Shown piece by piece: positions 36,444-45,311 of a DNA stretch of 64,000 nucleotides. The position numbers and the translations under genes are program-made. Each line of letters starts with the position of its first letter. Within the stretch, counting starts at the first letter, position 1. The notes beneath the pieces are model-generated. The model was not told where the DNA came from. It searched no databases and worked only from the letters and a program-made list of their open reading frames with translations. Origin of the DNA: Couchioplanes azureus (GTDB taxonomy: Bacteria > Actinomycetota > Actinomycetes > Mycobacteriales > Micromonosporaceae); assembly GCF_014648355.1 (NCBI RefSeq), contig NZ_BMQY01000003.1:718999-782998 (forward strand), read 5' to 3'.

Positions 36444-39059
36444 ATGCGCATCGGCTGGAGTGCCCTGATCCTGCTGACGACAGAGTTCACCTTTGTCGTC
36501 CTCTTCGTCCGCGCGCTGCGTGGTTATCTCCGCGGGCGCGACCCCCTGCAGCGCGACGTCACGCTGGTCTTCGCACCCTGCACGGTGCTGTTCTGCGTCG
36601 ACGTGGCCCGCCGGCTGTTCGACGGCACGCCGCCCGTCTGGGTGAACTCCGTCTCGGTCGCCTTCCTACTGGCCCAGCCGTACCTGACGGTCCGCCTGGC
36701 CGGCCGGCTGCGGCCGGTGCCGCGGTGGCTGCACGTCGTCCTGCCGGTGTTCTTCGTCGCCACCGCCGCACCGCTCTTCTTCCTGCCCCGTCCCCTGCCG
36801 CGGGGCTGGTTGCTCGCCGCGGTGACCTACTTCCTCGTCACCGAGGTCATCGCGGCCGGCCTGCTCTACGGCAAGGCCCGGAGCCGGACCGGGGCCAACC
36901 GGGCCCGGCTCACCATCGCCGCCGCCGCGACGCTCGTCTTCGGCATCATGATCGTGCTCATCGGGCTGCAGTCGCTGCATCCCGCGTTCGGTGTCGTCAG
37001 CCGGGTGCTCGCCCTGGCCTCCGGCATCGGCTACCTCATCGCGTTCGTCCCGCCGCGCTGGATGCGCCGGGCCTTCTCGGCCACCGCCGCCCAATCGGTC
37101 ACCGAACGCCTGCTGCGGGCCCACGTCAGCAGCCCGGCGGAGGTGTGGCAGACGTACGCCGAGATCATGCGGGTGCAGACCGGCGCCGACGCCGTCGCCG
37201 TCCTCATGCCGCGCAGCGACGGGCTCCTCGCGCCCACGGCGTACGCCGGGCCGCCCATCGCCACACTCGACAAGCTCAGCTGCACCGATCTGACCACGCT
37301 GATCCGCTCCGGCCAGCCCGCCCGGCTCCGCGAGGGCGACCCCGCGCTGGTCCAGCACTTCGGCGACCTCAGCGACGACTTCGTGACCGTGCTCAGCATG
37401 CCGGTGCCGCCCGAGGCCGAGGGCGCGGTGCTGCTCTTCAACCGCCATCGCGGCCTGTTCAGCGACGACGACCTGCGGCTGCTCGCGCTGCTCGGCGGGC
37501 AGGCCGGCATCCTGGCCGAACGGCAGGCGGTCCTCGACGCGCAGCGCCGGATGGCCGACGAGCTCAGCGCATCGGTGGACGCGCTGACCCGGGCCAGCCA
37601 GGCCAAGAGCGCCTTCCTGGCGAACATGAGCCACGAGTTGCGTACCCCGCTCAACGCGATCATCGGCTTCAGCGACCTCATGCGGATGGAGGAGCCGGAC
37701 GGCGACCGGCGGCGGGTCCCCGCGGACTGGGTGGACCACATCCACACCAGCGGCCGGCACCTGCTGGGCCTGATCAACGACATCCTCGACCTGGCCAAGG
37801 TCGAGGCCGGGCGGCTGGAGCTGCGACTCGCGCCGCTGCGGGTGGACACCGCCGTCGAGGAGCTCCTGACCGGCCTCTCGCCGCTGATCACGAAGAAGGA
37901 GCTCACCGTCGCCACCGCGCTGGCCCCGGCGACCGCGAACGCCGACCGGGTGCGCTTCCGGCAGATCGTGGAGAACCTGCTCTCCAACGCGATCAAGTTC
38001 ACCCCGGAAGGCGGCCGGATCACCGTCACGACCGCGGTCGCCGGCGACGCCGTGACGGTCACCGTGGCGGACACCGGCGTCGGCATCGCCCCCGCCGACC
38101 AGCAGAAGGTGTTCGAGGAGTTCCAGCAGGTCGGCGACCCCGACCGGCAACGCGCCGGCACCGGCCTGGGTCTCGCGCTGACCAAGCGGCTGGTCGAGGC
38201 GCACGGGGGCGAGATCTCGCTGCTGTCGGCGCCGGGCGAGGGCAGTTCGTTCACCGTACGGCTGCCGTCCGCGCCCGTGGTCAACTCGCAGACCCCGCAC
38301 CGGCCCGGCGAGGGCGCGCGAGTCCTGCTGGTCGAGGACGACCCGCAGTCCGCCGAGCTGCTGCAGACCCAGCTGGAGAACGCGGGCTACCACGTCGACC
38401 TGGCCGGTACCGGCGAGGCCGCCCTCACCGCCGCGGGGGCCCAGCCGCCCGACGCGATCGTGCTGGACGTGGCGCTGCCCGGCATCGACGGCTTCGAGGT
38501 GCTCCGGCGGCTCAAGGCCGACGAGCGGCTCGCCGGCATCCCGGTCTTCTTCGCGACGATCATCGACGAGCGGCAGGCCGGCCTCGCCCTCGGCGCCGAC
38601 GGCTACTTCGTCAAGCCGGTCGACCAGCCCGCCCTGCTCGGGGCGCTGGCCCGCGCGGTCGCCAACCGGCCGGCGCCCCGCGTGCTGGTGGTCGACCACG
38701 ACGACTCGATCCGCCAGGCCATCGAGGACGGCCTGCGGGCCGGCGGCGCCGACGTGGTCGCCGTCGCCGACGGCCGCGACGGGCTGGCGAAGAGCCGCGA
38801 GAGCCACTTCGACCTGATCGTCTGCGACATGCAGGCACGCGAGGTCGACGGCTTCAGCATGCTGGCCGCGATCGAGCGCGACCCGGCGACCCGGCACACC
38901 CCGGTGCTCGGCCTCGCCGCGGCCGCGGGCGACGCCTCCCTGGTGGCGACGGCGATGGCGGGCGGCGTGGTGGCCACCGCGATGGCCGGCGGCGCCGGCT
39001 CGGACAAGCTCGCCCCGCTGCTGGGCGTGCGCAACGACGTGGACAAGGAGAAGCCGTGA
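36444..39059 (+). CDS. Membrane hybrid histidine kinase: 7-helix sensor, GAF, HisKA-HATPase, two receiver domains
   Basis: An 871-residue protein. Residues about 1-205 contain some seven hydrophobic helices. A GAF-like domain covers about 225-365. The dimerisation/phosphotransfer helix has 'MSHELRTPLNAIIGF' with H397. The ATPase has 'NLLSNAIKFTPEGG', 'DTGVGIAP' and 'GTGLGLALTKRLVEAHGG'. Receiver 1 (about 630-745) has acidic 'LVEDD', phospho-site 'IVLDVALPG' and lysine 'YFVKP'. Receiver 2 (about 750-865) has 'VVDHDDS' and 'LIVCDMQ' but a degenerate end with VATAMAGG duplicated (834-841, 843-850). A -10-like TACAGT (36428-36433) with no ribosome site suggests a (nearly) leaderless mRNA. The signal is unknown. 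Confidence 0.92.
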   Translation: MRIGWSALILLTTEFTFVVLFVRALRGYLRGRDPLQRDVTLVFAPCTVLFCVDVARRLFDGTPPVWVNSVSVAFLLAQPYLTVRLAGRLRPVPRWLHVVLPVFFVATAAPLFFLPRPLPRGWLLAAVTYFLVTEVIAAGLLYGKARSRTGANRARLTIAAAATLVFGIMIVLIGLQSLHPAFGVVSRVLALASGIGYLIAFVPPRWMRRAFSATAAQSVTERLLRAHVSSPAEVWQTYAEIMRVQTGADAVAVLMPRSDGLLAPTAYAGPPIATLDKLSCTDLTTLIRSGQPARLREGDPALVQHFGDLSDDFVTVLSMPVPPEAEGAVLLFNRHRGLFSDDDLRLLALLGGQAGILAERQAVLDAQRRMADELSASVDALTRASQAKSAFLANMSHELRTPLNAIIGFSDLMRMEEPDGDRRRVPADWVDHIHTSGRHLLGLINDILDLAKVEAGRLELRLAPLRVDTAVEELLTGLSPLITKKELTVATALAPATANADRVRFRQIVENLLSNAIKFTPEGGRITVTTAVAGDAVTVTVADTGVGIAPADQQKVFEEFQQVGDPDRQRAGTGLGLALTKRLVEAHGGEISLLSAPGEGSSFTVRLPSAPVVNSQTPHRPGEGARVLLVEDDPQSAELLQTQLENAGYHVDLAGTGEAALTAAGAQPPDAIVLDVALPGIDGFEVLRRLKADERLAGIPVFFATIIDERQAGLALGADGYFVKPVDQPALLGALARAVANRPAPRVLVVDHDDSIRQAIEDGLRAGGADVVAVADGRDGLAKSRESHFDLIVCDMQAREVDGFSMLAAIERDPATRHTPVLGLAAAAGDASLVATAMAGGVVATAMAGGAGSDKLAPLLGVRNDVDKEKP

Positions 39060-39469
39060 CGGCCCACAACCCGCGCATCCTGCTGGTCGAGGACGAGGAG
39101 CTGAACCGCACGCTGGTCAAGGCGGTTCTGGCCCGGGCGGACGTGGAAGCCGTACGCGATGCCGAGGTCCTGGACGCGCCGAGCCTGGCGGCCGCCCGCA
39201 CGCAGCTCGGCCGCGAGGACGTCGATCTGGTGCTGCTCGACATGAACCTGCCGGACGGCAACGGGCTCACGCTCGCCGGCGAGCTGGCCGCCGGGACGGT
39301 CGCCGCGGGCCGCCCGCGCCCCTCGGTGGTCGCGGTGACCGCGAGCGTCCTGCCGCAGGACCGGGCGGCGGCGCTGGAGGCGGGCTGCGACGGCTTCCTC
39401 GACAAGCCGTACGCGGCGGCCGACCTGGTCGCCGTCGTCGCCGAGCACCTCTCCCGCCGCTCCTCCTAG
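39056..39469 (+). CDS. Single-domain response regulator
   Basis: A 137-residue stand-alone receiver: 'ILLVEDEELNRTL' (acidic pair), phospho-acceptor in 'VLLDMNLPDGNG', 'VAVTAS' (Thr) and 'GFLDKPY' (Lys). There is no output domain, so it must act through protein contacts or relay phosphate. The GTG (39056) overlaps the kinase stop (GTGA) and has AAGGAG upstream, so the pair is translationally coupled. Its TAG is 11 nt from the convergent truB stop; both stops lie in the arms of CCTAG/CTAGG (39465-39469, 39481-39485). Confidence 0.93.
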   Translation: MTAHNPRILLVEDEELNRTLVKAVLARADVEAVRDAEVLDAPSLAAARTQLGREDVDLVLLDMNLPDGNGLTLAGELAAGTVAAGRPRPSVVAVTASVLPQDRAAALEAGCDGFLDKPYAAADLVAVVAEHLSRRSS

Positions 39470-39480
39470 CGCCGGCTTTT

Positions 39481-40371
39481 CTAGGCGGGTGCCAGCACGA
39501 TCTCCGCGCGTGCTTTTCCGCCGCGTTCGCAGACCACGGCCAGCAGCTCGCCGGCCGGGCCGAAGACCGCGTACGGGCCCTCGATGCCCACCGGCGCGAG
39601 CGGTCCACCGTGGCTGAGCACCCGCGCCTCCTCCGCCGTGGCCTCGCGCTGCGCGAAGGCCCGCCGCGCCGCCTCGGCCATCGGCAGCGAGATCACGTCC
39701 GGCGCGCGCTCCTCCAGCTGTTCGAGCGTCACCGCCTCGTCCAGCGACAGCCCGCCGACGGCCGTACGCCGCAGCGCGGTCAGGTGGCCGCCGACACCGA
39801 GGGTGCGGCCGAGGTCGCGGGCGATGGCCCGGATGTAGGTGCCGCTGGAACACGCCACGTCGACGTCGACGTCGACGACCTCGCCGTGCCGGCGGATCTC
39901 CCCGACGTCCAGGCGGTGGACGGTGACCCGGCGGGCGGCCAGCTCGACCTGCTCGCCGTCGCGGACCCGCTTGTACGCCCGCTGCCCGTTCACCTTGATC
40001 GCGCTGACTGCGCTCGGCACCTGGTCGATCTCGCCGGTCTGCGCGGCCAGCCCGGCGCGGATGCCCTCCTCGGTGACGTCCGTGGCGGAGAAGCTGCCGG
40101 TCACCTCGCCCTCGGCGTCGTCGGTGACCGTCGTCTGCCCGAGCCGGATCGTGGCACGGTAGCTCTTACGCGCGCCGATCACGTACGTGAGCAGCCGCGT
40201 CGCCCGGTTGACGCCGATCACCAGGACCCCGGTGGCCATCGGGTCGAGGGTGCCGCCGTGCCCGACCCGCCGGGTCCTGGCGAGCCGCCGGATCCGGGCG
40301 ACGACGTCATGGGAGGTCATCCCGCCCGGCTTGTCCACAACGATGAGACCGTCCGCGTTCACGGCCTCCAC
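39481..40371 (-). CDS. truB: tRNA pseudouridine-55 synthase
   Basis: A 296-residue TruB with 'GLIVVDKPGGMTSHDVV' at the N-terminus and catalytic Asp43 in 'GHGGTLDPMATGVL'. 'SFSATDVTEEGI', 'SAIKVNGQRAYKRVRDGE' and 'CSSGTYIRAIARDLG' follow. A C-terminal PUA-like part covers residues about 235-296. It forms pseudouridine 55 in tRNA T-loops. There are two possible GTG starts (40371, 40362). It lies 15 nt downstream of the MATE gene. Confidence 0.95.
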   Translation of the reverse strand: MEAVNADGLIVVDKPGGMTSHDVVARIRRLARTRRVGHGGTLDPMATGVLVIGVNRATRLLTYVIGARKSYRATIRLGQTTVTDDAEGEVTGSFSATDVTEEGIRAGLAAQTGEIDQVPSAVSAIKVNGQRAYKRVRDGEQVELAARRVTVHRLDVGEIRRHGEVVDVDVDVACSSGTYIRAIARDLGRTLGVGGHLTALRRTAVGGLSLDEAVTLEQLEERAPDVISLPMAEAARRAFAQREATAEEARVLSHGGPLAPVGIEGPYAVFGPAGELLAVVCERGGKARAEIVLAPA

Positions 40372-40386
40372 CCAACCAGACCGCGG

Positions 40387-41703
40387 TCAGCGGGTCGCGC
40401 CCAGGACCACCCAGCGCGGGCCGCGCCACCGGATCAGCAGGGCGACGAGGCGGACCAGCGTGAACAGCGCGAGGCCCGCCCAGATCCCGGGCAGGCCCCA
40501 GCCGAACGCGTACGCGAGCCAGATCAGCGGCAGGAAACCGCCCACCGCGCCGACCAGGGTCATCGAGCGCAGGTAGCCGACGTCACCGGCGCCGATCAGC
40601 ACCCCGTCGAGGGCGTAGACGACGCCGGCGAACGGGAGCATGCCCACGAACCAGGGCCACACCACCGCCGCCTGGGCGTGCACCGAGCGGTCACCGGTGA
40701 AGATCCCGGGGATCACGCCCGCGCCCGCCGCGGCGAGCACCGCGAAGGCCACCCCGGCGACCCCGCCGACGATCGTGACCCGGCGGGCCACCTCGCGGGC
40801 GGCCCGCTCGTCGCCGGCGCCGAGCGCCGCGCCCACCAGCGACTGGGCGGCGATCGCCACCGCGTCCAGGGCCAGCGCGGCGAAGAACCACAGCTGCAAC
40901 GCGATCTGGTGGGCGCCGAGCGCGGCCACCCCGAAGCGGGCCGCCACCGCGGTCGCCGACAACCAGCAGGCCTGGAACGCCGCGCCGCGCAGCAGCAGGT
41001 CGCGACCGAGGAGAAGCTGGTTGCCGATGATCGCCGGCACCGGGCGCAGCGGCGCGCGTTCCCGCACGATCGCCCACAGGAAGAGTCCGCCGGAGAGGGA
41101 CTGGGCGGTGACGTTGGCGACGGCGGAACCGGTGAGCCCCCAGCCCGCCGGATAGACCAGCAGCGGGCAGAGCGCCGCGGACAGCACGTTCGCGCCGAGG
41201 ACGAAGACGAGCGGGCGGCGGGTGTCCTGCACGCCGCGCATCCAGCCGTTGCCGGCCGCCGCGAGCAGCAGGCCCGGGGCGCCGAACACGGCGACGCGCA
41301 GCCAGTCCGCGGCGGCGCCGGCGGCCCGCGGGTCGCTCGCCAGGACCCGGGAGAGCGGGTCGGCGAAGATCTGGACGAACACGATCAGCAGGACGCCGGT
41401 CGACAGCGCCAGCCAGGAGGCCTGCACCCCCTCGGCGACGGCGGCGGTCCGGTCACCGGCGCCGAACCGGCGGGCGGCGCGTCCCGTCGTCCCGTACGCC
41501 ATGAGCGTGCCGAACCAGACGGCCAGCGACATCACCGTGCCGCCGACGGCGACCGCGGCGAGCGGAACCCGGCCGAGGTGGCCCACCACGGCGGTGTCGA
41601 CCAGGACGTACAGCGGTTCGGCCGCGAGCACGACCAGGGCCGGCAGGGCAAGGGCGGCGATGCGCCGGGTGAGCGTGCGGTCGACGACGGCGGGCGGGCT
41701 CAT
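40387..41703 (-). CDS. MATE-family efflux transporter (DinF-like)
   Basis: A 438-residue protein with about twelve membrane helices in two homologous halves. 'LPALVVLAAEPLYVLVDTAV' and 'VGHLGRVPLAAVAVGG' form the conserved MATE N-terminus; 'GVQDTRRPLVFVLGANVLSA' and 'ALGAHQIALQLWFFAALALD' are typical of the DinF branch. It probably exports drugs or metabolites using a cation gradient. Substrates are unknown. The same gene order (MATE next to truB) is common in actinobacteria. Confidence 0.92.
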   Translation of the reverse strand: MSPPAVVDRTLTRRIAALALPALVVLAAEPLYVLVDTAVVGHLGRVPLAAVAVGGTVMSLAVWFGTLMAYGTTGRAARRFGAGDRTAAVAEGVQASWLALSTGVLLIVFVQIFADPLSRVLASDPRAAGAAADWLRVAVFGAPGLLLAAAGNGWMRGVQDTRRPLVFVLGANVLSAALCPLLVYPAGWGLTGSAVANVTAQSLSGGLFLWAIVRERAPLRPVPAIIGNQLLLGRDLLLRGAAFQACWLSATAVAARFGVAALGAHQIALQLWFFAALALDAVAIAAQSLVGAALGAGDERAAREVARRVTIVGGVAGVAFAVLAAAGAGVIPGIFTGDRSVHAQAAVVWPWFVGMLPFAGVVYALDGVLIGAGDVGYLRSMTLVGAVGGFLPLIWLAYAFGWGLPGIWAGLALFTLVRLVALLIRWRGPRWVVLGATR

Positions 41704-41771
41704 GAACAGTCATGATGCCCGCCGTGCCGTAAGGATCACAATGCGGGCACGCCAGTTACCCGCGGGATGGG

Positions 41772-41861
41772 TTACTGGCGCGTGTCCATCGACGTCTGCA
41801 GGGCCCGGCGGGCCTGCTCGCGGGTGTCTTCGGACGACTGGGGCTTCGGCTTGGCGGCCAT
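41772..41861 (-). CDS. Possible 29-residue small protein
   Basis: ATG at 41861 preceded by GGGAGG (10-nt spacing) opens a frame encoding MAAKPKPQSSEDTREQARRA followed by LQTSMDTRQ and a stop. The peptide is hydrophilic and helical in the middle. It lies alone in the 400-nt gap between the MATE gene and the DHH phosphatase terminator. If it is not a gene, bases 41704-42044 hold nothing I can identify. Confidence 0.4.
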   Translation of the reverse strand: MAAKPKPQSSEDTREQARRALQTSMDTRQ

Positions 41862-42044
41862 GAGCGTGGACCTCCCACAGAATCGGGTCGAGCGGGGCGT
41901 CGCGGAAACCGGCCCGGGATCACCGGACGGATGGCGAGCGACGCGGCCCGGATGGGTGCACCCGGGTGGCTCGAGGTCTTCGCGACGGCTCAGGATCGTC
42001 GACCGCGCGAAAACCAAATCACCGTTAAACCAAGCTATCGTTCA

Positions 42045-42082
42045 GTCCCGCTCTGTGCCGCATCCTTCCCGCAGAGCGGGAC
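42045..42082 (-). terminator. Terminator-like hairpin after the DHH phosphoesterase gene
   Basis: A perfect 11-bp inverted repeat, GTCCCGCTCTG (42045-42055) with CAGAGCGGGAC (42072-42082), lies 22 nt beyond the nrnA stop. On the minus strand it is followed by AT-richer sequence containing TTGGTTT. It probably ends the rbfA-nrnA transcript. Confidence 0.75.
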
Positions 42083-42104
42083 AACGGCGGCGACATCCGC
42101 CCTG

Positions 42105-43142
42105 CTAGACGATCACGTGGGCGTCGAGCTGCTCGCGGACGGCGACCACGACGTCGCCCGGGGCGCCGTAGCCGGTAAACCCGGCGGCGAGCCGGTGGCC
42201 ACCTCCGCCGAGGGCGACCGCCACGGCGCTCACGTCGACCGCGCCCTTGCTGCGCAGCGACACCGCCCACTCGCCCGCGGCGACCTCCTTGACCACCACG
42301 GACACGTCCACCTCCGCCACGCACCGGACCGGATCGATGAGGGCGTCCAGCACGTACGGGCGCTGCCCGTGGCGGGCCAGATCATCCAGGGTCGCGTACG
42401 TCCAGACCATGCCGTGCCCGGCCGCCGCGGTGGGATCCAGCTGCGCGCGGCCCAGCACGTCGGCGAAGAGCTTCATCGCCCCGAACGGCCGGCTGTCGAA
42501 GATCCGCCGGGAGATGTCCCCGGGGCGCAGCCCGGTCGCGATCAGCCGGGCCGCCATCTCGTGCACCCGCGGCGTGGTCATGTCGAAGCGGAACGACCCG
42601 GTGTCGGTCGCGAGGGCCACGTACAGGCACTCGGCGATCTCCGCGTCGAGCGGCACGTCGAGCCGGTCGAGCAGCTGCTCGGCCACCACGGCGGTCGCGG
42701 CCGCGGTGGCGTCGACCAGGTGCACGCCGCCGAAGCGGGTGTTGGAGGCGTGATGGTCCAGCACGACCGTGGCCCGGGCGGCCGCCAGCCGGTCGACCAG
42801 GCCGCCGAGCCGGGACTCGGCGGCCACGTCGAAGACCAGGACCAGGTCGGGGTCCGGGTACGCCTGCGACTCCGGCACGAGCAGATCGAGGCCGGGCAGA
42901 CCGGTGAACGGCTCCGGGATGTCGAACGGGTCCGGGAAGGTGGCCTGCAGGTCCCGTACGCCCAGGCGGCGCAGGCCCAGCGCGAAGCCGAGCATGCTGC
43001 CGAGCGCGTCCCCGTCCGGGCTGACGTGGCAGATCAGCAGCACCCGCCCGGCCGGGGCGAGTTCGCGGACCGTCCGTACGGCCTCGGCCCACTCCGCCTC
43101 GGAGACGCTCACCGGCACGGTCGCGGTGACCGTCTCCGTCAC
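42105..43142 (-). CDS. nrnA: DHH-family phosphoesterase (NrnA-type nanoRNase/pAp phosphatase)
   Basis: A 345-residue DHH/DHHA1 enzyme. 'ICHVSPDGDALGSMLGFALG' holds the first metal ligands, 'VLVFDVAAESRLG' the next, 'VVLDHHASNTRFG' is the DHH motif, and the C-terminal DHHA1 has 'LGGGGHRLAAGF'. It degrades 2-5-nt RNAs and/or 3'-phosphoadenosine 5'-phosphate. The ATG (43142) overlaps the rbfA stop by 4 nt. The rbfA-nrnA pair is conserved in actinobacteria. Confidence 0.92.
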   Translation of the reverse strand: MTETVTATVPVSVSEAEWAEAVRTVRELAPAGRVLLICHVSPDGDALGSMLGFALGLRRLGVRDLQATFPDPFDIPEPFTGLPGLDLLVPESQAYPDPDLVLVFDVAAESRLGGLVDRLAAARATVVLDHHASNTRFGGVHLVDATAAATAVVAEQLLDRLDVPLDAEIAECLYVALATDTGSFRFDMTTPRVHEMAARLIATGLRPGDISRRIFDSRPFGAMKLFADVLGRAQLDPTAAAGHGMVWTYATLDDLARHGQRPYVLDALIDPVRCVAEVDVSVVVKEVAAGEWAVSLRSKGAVDVSAVAVALGGGGHRLAAGFTGYGAPGDVVVAVREQLDAHVIV

Positions 43143-43612
43143 CGTTTCTCCTCGGCGCCCACCCGCTCGTCGGCCGCCTCGTCGTCGTCCTCGTCCACGT
43201 CGTCGGACTTGTACGGGTCGGGATCGCCCGCGTACTGCTTGCCGGCGGCCAGCCGCTGCACCTCGGCGTCCCGGTGCCGCGCCGCGGCGAGCAGGTCGTC
43301 GATCTCCTTGGCGTGGTCCTGCACGTTGTCCAGCACGAAGGTGAGGCTCGGCGAGTGCCGCAGCCCGAGCGCGTGCCCGACCCGGCTGCGCAGCATGCCC
43401 TTGGCACTCTCCAGCGCGGCGGCGGTCGAGGCCTGCTCGGTCTGGTCACCCAGCACGGTGTAGTACACGTGCGCGTCCCGCAGGTCACCCGTGATCCGGG
43501 CGTCGGTCACGGTCACCATGCCGAGCCGGGGATCCTTGATCTCGCGCACCAGCGAAGCCACCAGCTCCCGCACCCGCTCCGCGTGCCGTCGCGTCTTGGC
43601 CGGATCCGACAT
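43139..43612 (-). CDS. rbfA: Ribosome-binding factor A
   Basis: A 157-residue KH-type 30S maturation factor: 'RHAERVRELVASLVREIKDP' then 'RLGMVTVTDARITGDLRDAHVY' motifs in the first half, followed by 'LRSRVGHALGLRHSPSLTFV'. The C-terminal 45 residues form an acidic, disordered-looking tail, common in actinobacteria. I chose the ATG at 43612 because GGAGGTGGG precedes it; the frame upstream is unlike RbfA. It is translationally coupled to nrnA. Confidence 0.95.
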   Translation of the reverse strand: MSDPAKTRRHAERVRELVASLVREIKDPRLGMVTVTDARITGDLRDAHVYYTVLGDQTEQASTAAALESAKGMLRSRVGHALGLRHSPSLTFVLDNVQDHAKEIDDLLAAARHRDAEVQRLAAGKQYAGDPDPYKSDDVDEDDDEAADERVGAEEKR

Positions 43613-43894
43613 ATCGCCCACCTCCGACAACCGTGCCTCCGGGGTAAGACCAACCCCCGCCCAACGCTGAGAGCCTACCCATGACCGCCCCACCCCGAAC
43701 GTCCCGCCGGTGCGTCGAGCGCTCCCCACCACCGTGTATGTCCCCCACGATCAGGACGCCGGCCACAGCACCCCGACCCACGGAAGATCACCCCAGCGGC
43801 GACCGCCCGCAGCAGCCCCGCCCGCAGGCCCCCGCGGCACCCTCGCCCCCGGTGGCACTCACAGAGCCCCTTACCCGCGGCGGCACGAACCGGT

Positions 43895-44188
43895 TCAGTC
43901 GTCCTCGCCGTAGAGGCGGCGGCGGACCGAGAGCAGCTCGATCTCGGGTCGCCCCGCCACCTGGTTCTCGCAGGTGTCGATCACGGCACGGGCCTGGGCG
44001 GGCTCGGCCGCCACCACGGCGACCCCGAGCTGGGCGCGCCCGTGCAGGTCGTGCATCCCGACCTCGGCGACGCTGACCTCGAACTTGCGCAGCATCGCGA
44101 TGATCGGCCGGACGTAGGAACGCTTCTGTTTGAGCGACCGGGAGTCGCCGGGCAGGAGCAGGTCGAAGAGCGCAGTCTCGGTGTACAT
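43895..44188 (-). CDS. DUF503 family protein
   Basis: A 97-residue protein: 'MYTETALFDLLLPGDSRSLK' then 'QKRSYVRPIIAMLRKFEVSV' and 'AEVGMHDLHGRAQLGVAVV', the standard DUF503 pattern. It is a ferredoxin-like fold protein regularly found between infB and rbfA, so a role in ribosome function or translation is likely but unproven. The 282 nt between it and rbfA hold no gene I can support. Confidence 0.9.
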   Translation of the reverse strand: MYTETALFDLLLPGDSRSLKQKRSYVRPIIAMLRKFEVSVAEVGMHDLHGRAQLGVAVVAAEPAQARAVIDTCENQVAGRPEIELLSVRRRLYGEDD

Positions 44189-44221
44189 CAGCCAGCAGAC
44201 TACGCCCACCCACCGACGTGA

Positions 44222-45247
44222 TCATCCGAGTTTGCGGGCGACCACCACGTCGCGCTCGATGCCCTGGTCGACGCGGTGGCTCAGGTCGTCGTGGGCGACG
44301 ATCTCCAGGCCGTTGGCGATGAGGATGTCCTCGGCGAGCTCGCGCCTGGCCACCTTGGTGTTCCAGGACAGCCCGATCGCGCCCCCGGTGCGCAGCAGCG
44401 TCCGCCACACCGGTACGGCGCGTTCGAGCAGGTCCAGCGGCCGCCGGGACATGCCGCCCTGGTCGTCGTGGCTGCCGTGCGCGACGCCGTACGGGAGGTC
44501 GGCGACCAGGACGTCGGCGCAACCGGCGCGCAGCAGGCCGTCGATCTGCGTGGTGTCGGCGTGCAGCACCGTCACCTTGCGCACCTCGCCCGCCTTGTGG
44601 TCCTCCTTGCTCGCCGCGAGCGTGATCTCGAGCCTGCGGGCGGCGCGGCGGCCCTGGCGGCGTACGGGAACCAGGTCCGCGGTGTGCTTGAGCCGCTTGC
44701 GCTTGAGCCAGGTCTGCAGGAAGAGCTTGTACGCCTCCACGTCCTTGCCGTCGATCTCGATGCCGAGGGCGTCGTAGCCGTACATGAGGGCCTGGTTGAG
44801 GGTGGTGCCGCGGCCCGCGAGCGGGTCGCAGACCGTGACCGGGCCGTCGAGCATCCTCGGCGCGGCCGCCGAGGCGAGCAGCGTCAGGTTGAGCAGCAGC
44901 TTGGTGAACTGCTCGTTGGTCTTGCCGGCGTACTTCGGGATGGTGATGAGGTCGCTGTCGAAGCGGGCCAGCGGGCTGAGCGTCAGCGGGCGCAGCAGGT
45001 CGTCCTCCACCCGCAGGAAGAGGGCGTGGGCCGCCGAAAGGTTCGACAGGTACGCGATGTCCCGCTCGGCGAGCTCGCCGGAGAAGGTCAGGTAGCCGAC
45101 GCCGCCGATGGTGGTCTCCGCGACGTCGGCGAGCGGGCCGGAGAGCACCGGGGAGAACGCCGCCAACTCCGCCCGGGAGAGGCGGCCGGCCTGGTCGGCG
45201 TAGACGCGGTTGGCGGAGGGGGCGAGCAGCAGGGCGTAGCGGGACAT
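44222..45247 (-). CDS. SAM-dependent methyltransferase (TRM11/THUMP-type RNA methylase-like)
   Basis: A 341-residue protein beginning 'MSRYALLLAPSANRVYADQA'. The Rossmann methyltransferase half has 'VCDPLAGRGTTLNQALMYGY' (SAM loop) and 'VLVADLPYGVAHGS', a D-L-P-Y variant of the N/D-P-P-Y catalytic motif of amino-methylating enzymes. The N-terminal half probably recognises the substrate. It resembles TRM11-family tRNA guanosine N2-methyltransferases, and the position beside infB favours an RNA target; the exact nucleotide is unknown. The ATG at 45247 has a weak ribosome site. Confidence 0.8.
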   Translation of the reverse strand: MSRYALLLAPSANRVYADQAGRLSRAELAAFSPVLSGPLADVAETTIGGVGYLTFSGELAERDIAYLSNLSAAHALFLRVEDDLLRPLTLSPLARFDSDLITIPKYAGKTNEQFTKLLLNLTLLASAAAPRMLDGPVTVCDPLAGRGTTLNQALMYGYDALGIEIDGKDVEAYKLFLQTWLKRKRLKHTADLVPVRRQGRRAARRLEITLAASKEDHKAGEVRKVTVLHADTTQIDGLLRAGCADVLVADLPYGVAHGSHDDQGGMSRRPLDLLERAVPVWRTLLRTGGAIGLSWNTKVARRELAEDILIANGLEIVAHDDLSHRVDQGIERDVVVARKLG

Positions 45248-45263
45248 CCCAGTAGTAAAGACA

Positions 45264-45295
45264 ACGGCCCCCGGTGCTCCAGCACCGGGGGCCGT
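45264..45295 (-). terminator. Strong intrinsic terminator after infB
   Basis: A perfect 15-bp stem (45264-45278 with 45281-45295) closed by a tight CC turn lies 16 nt beyond the infB stop. It is followed on the minus strand by TGTCTTTACT. It separates the rimP-nusA-ylxR-infB unit from the methyltransferase gene. Confidence 0.9.
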
Positions 45296-45311
45296 GGTCA
45301 TGCCGGGGCCG

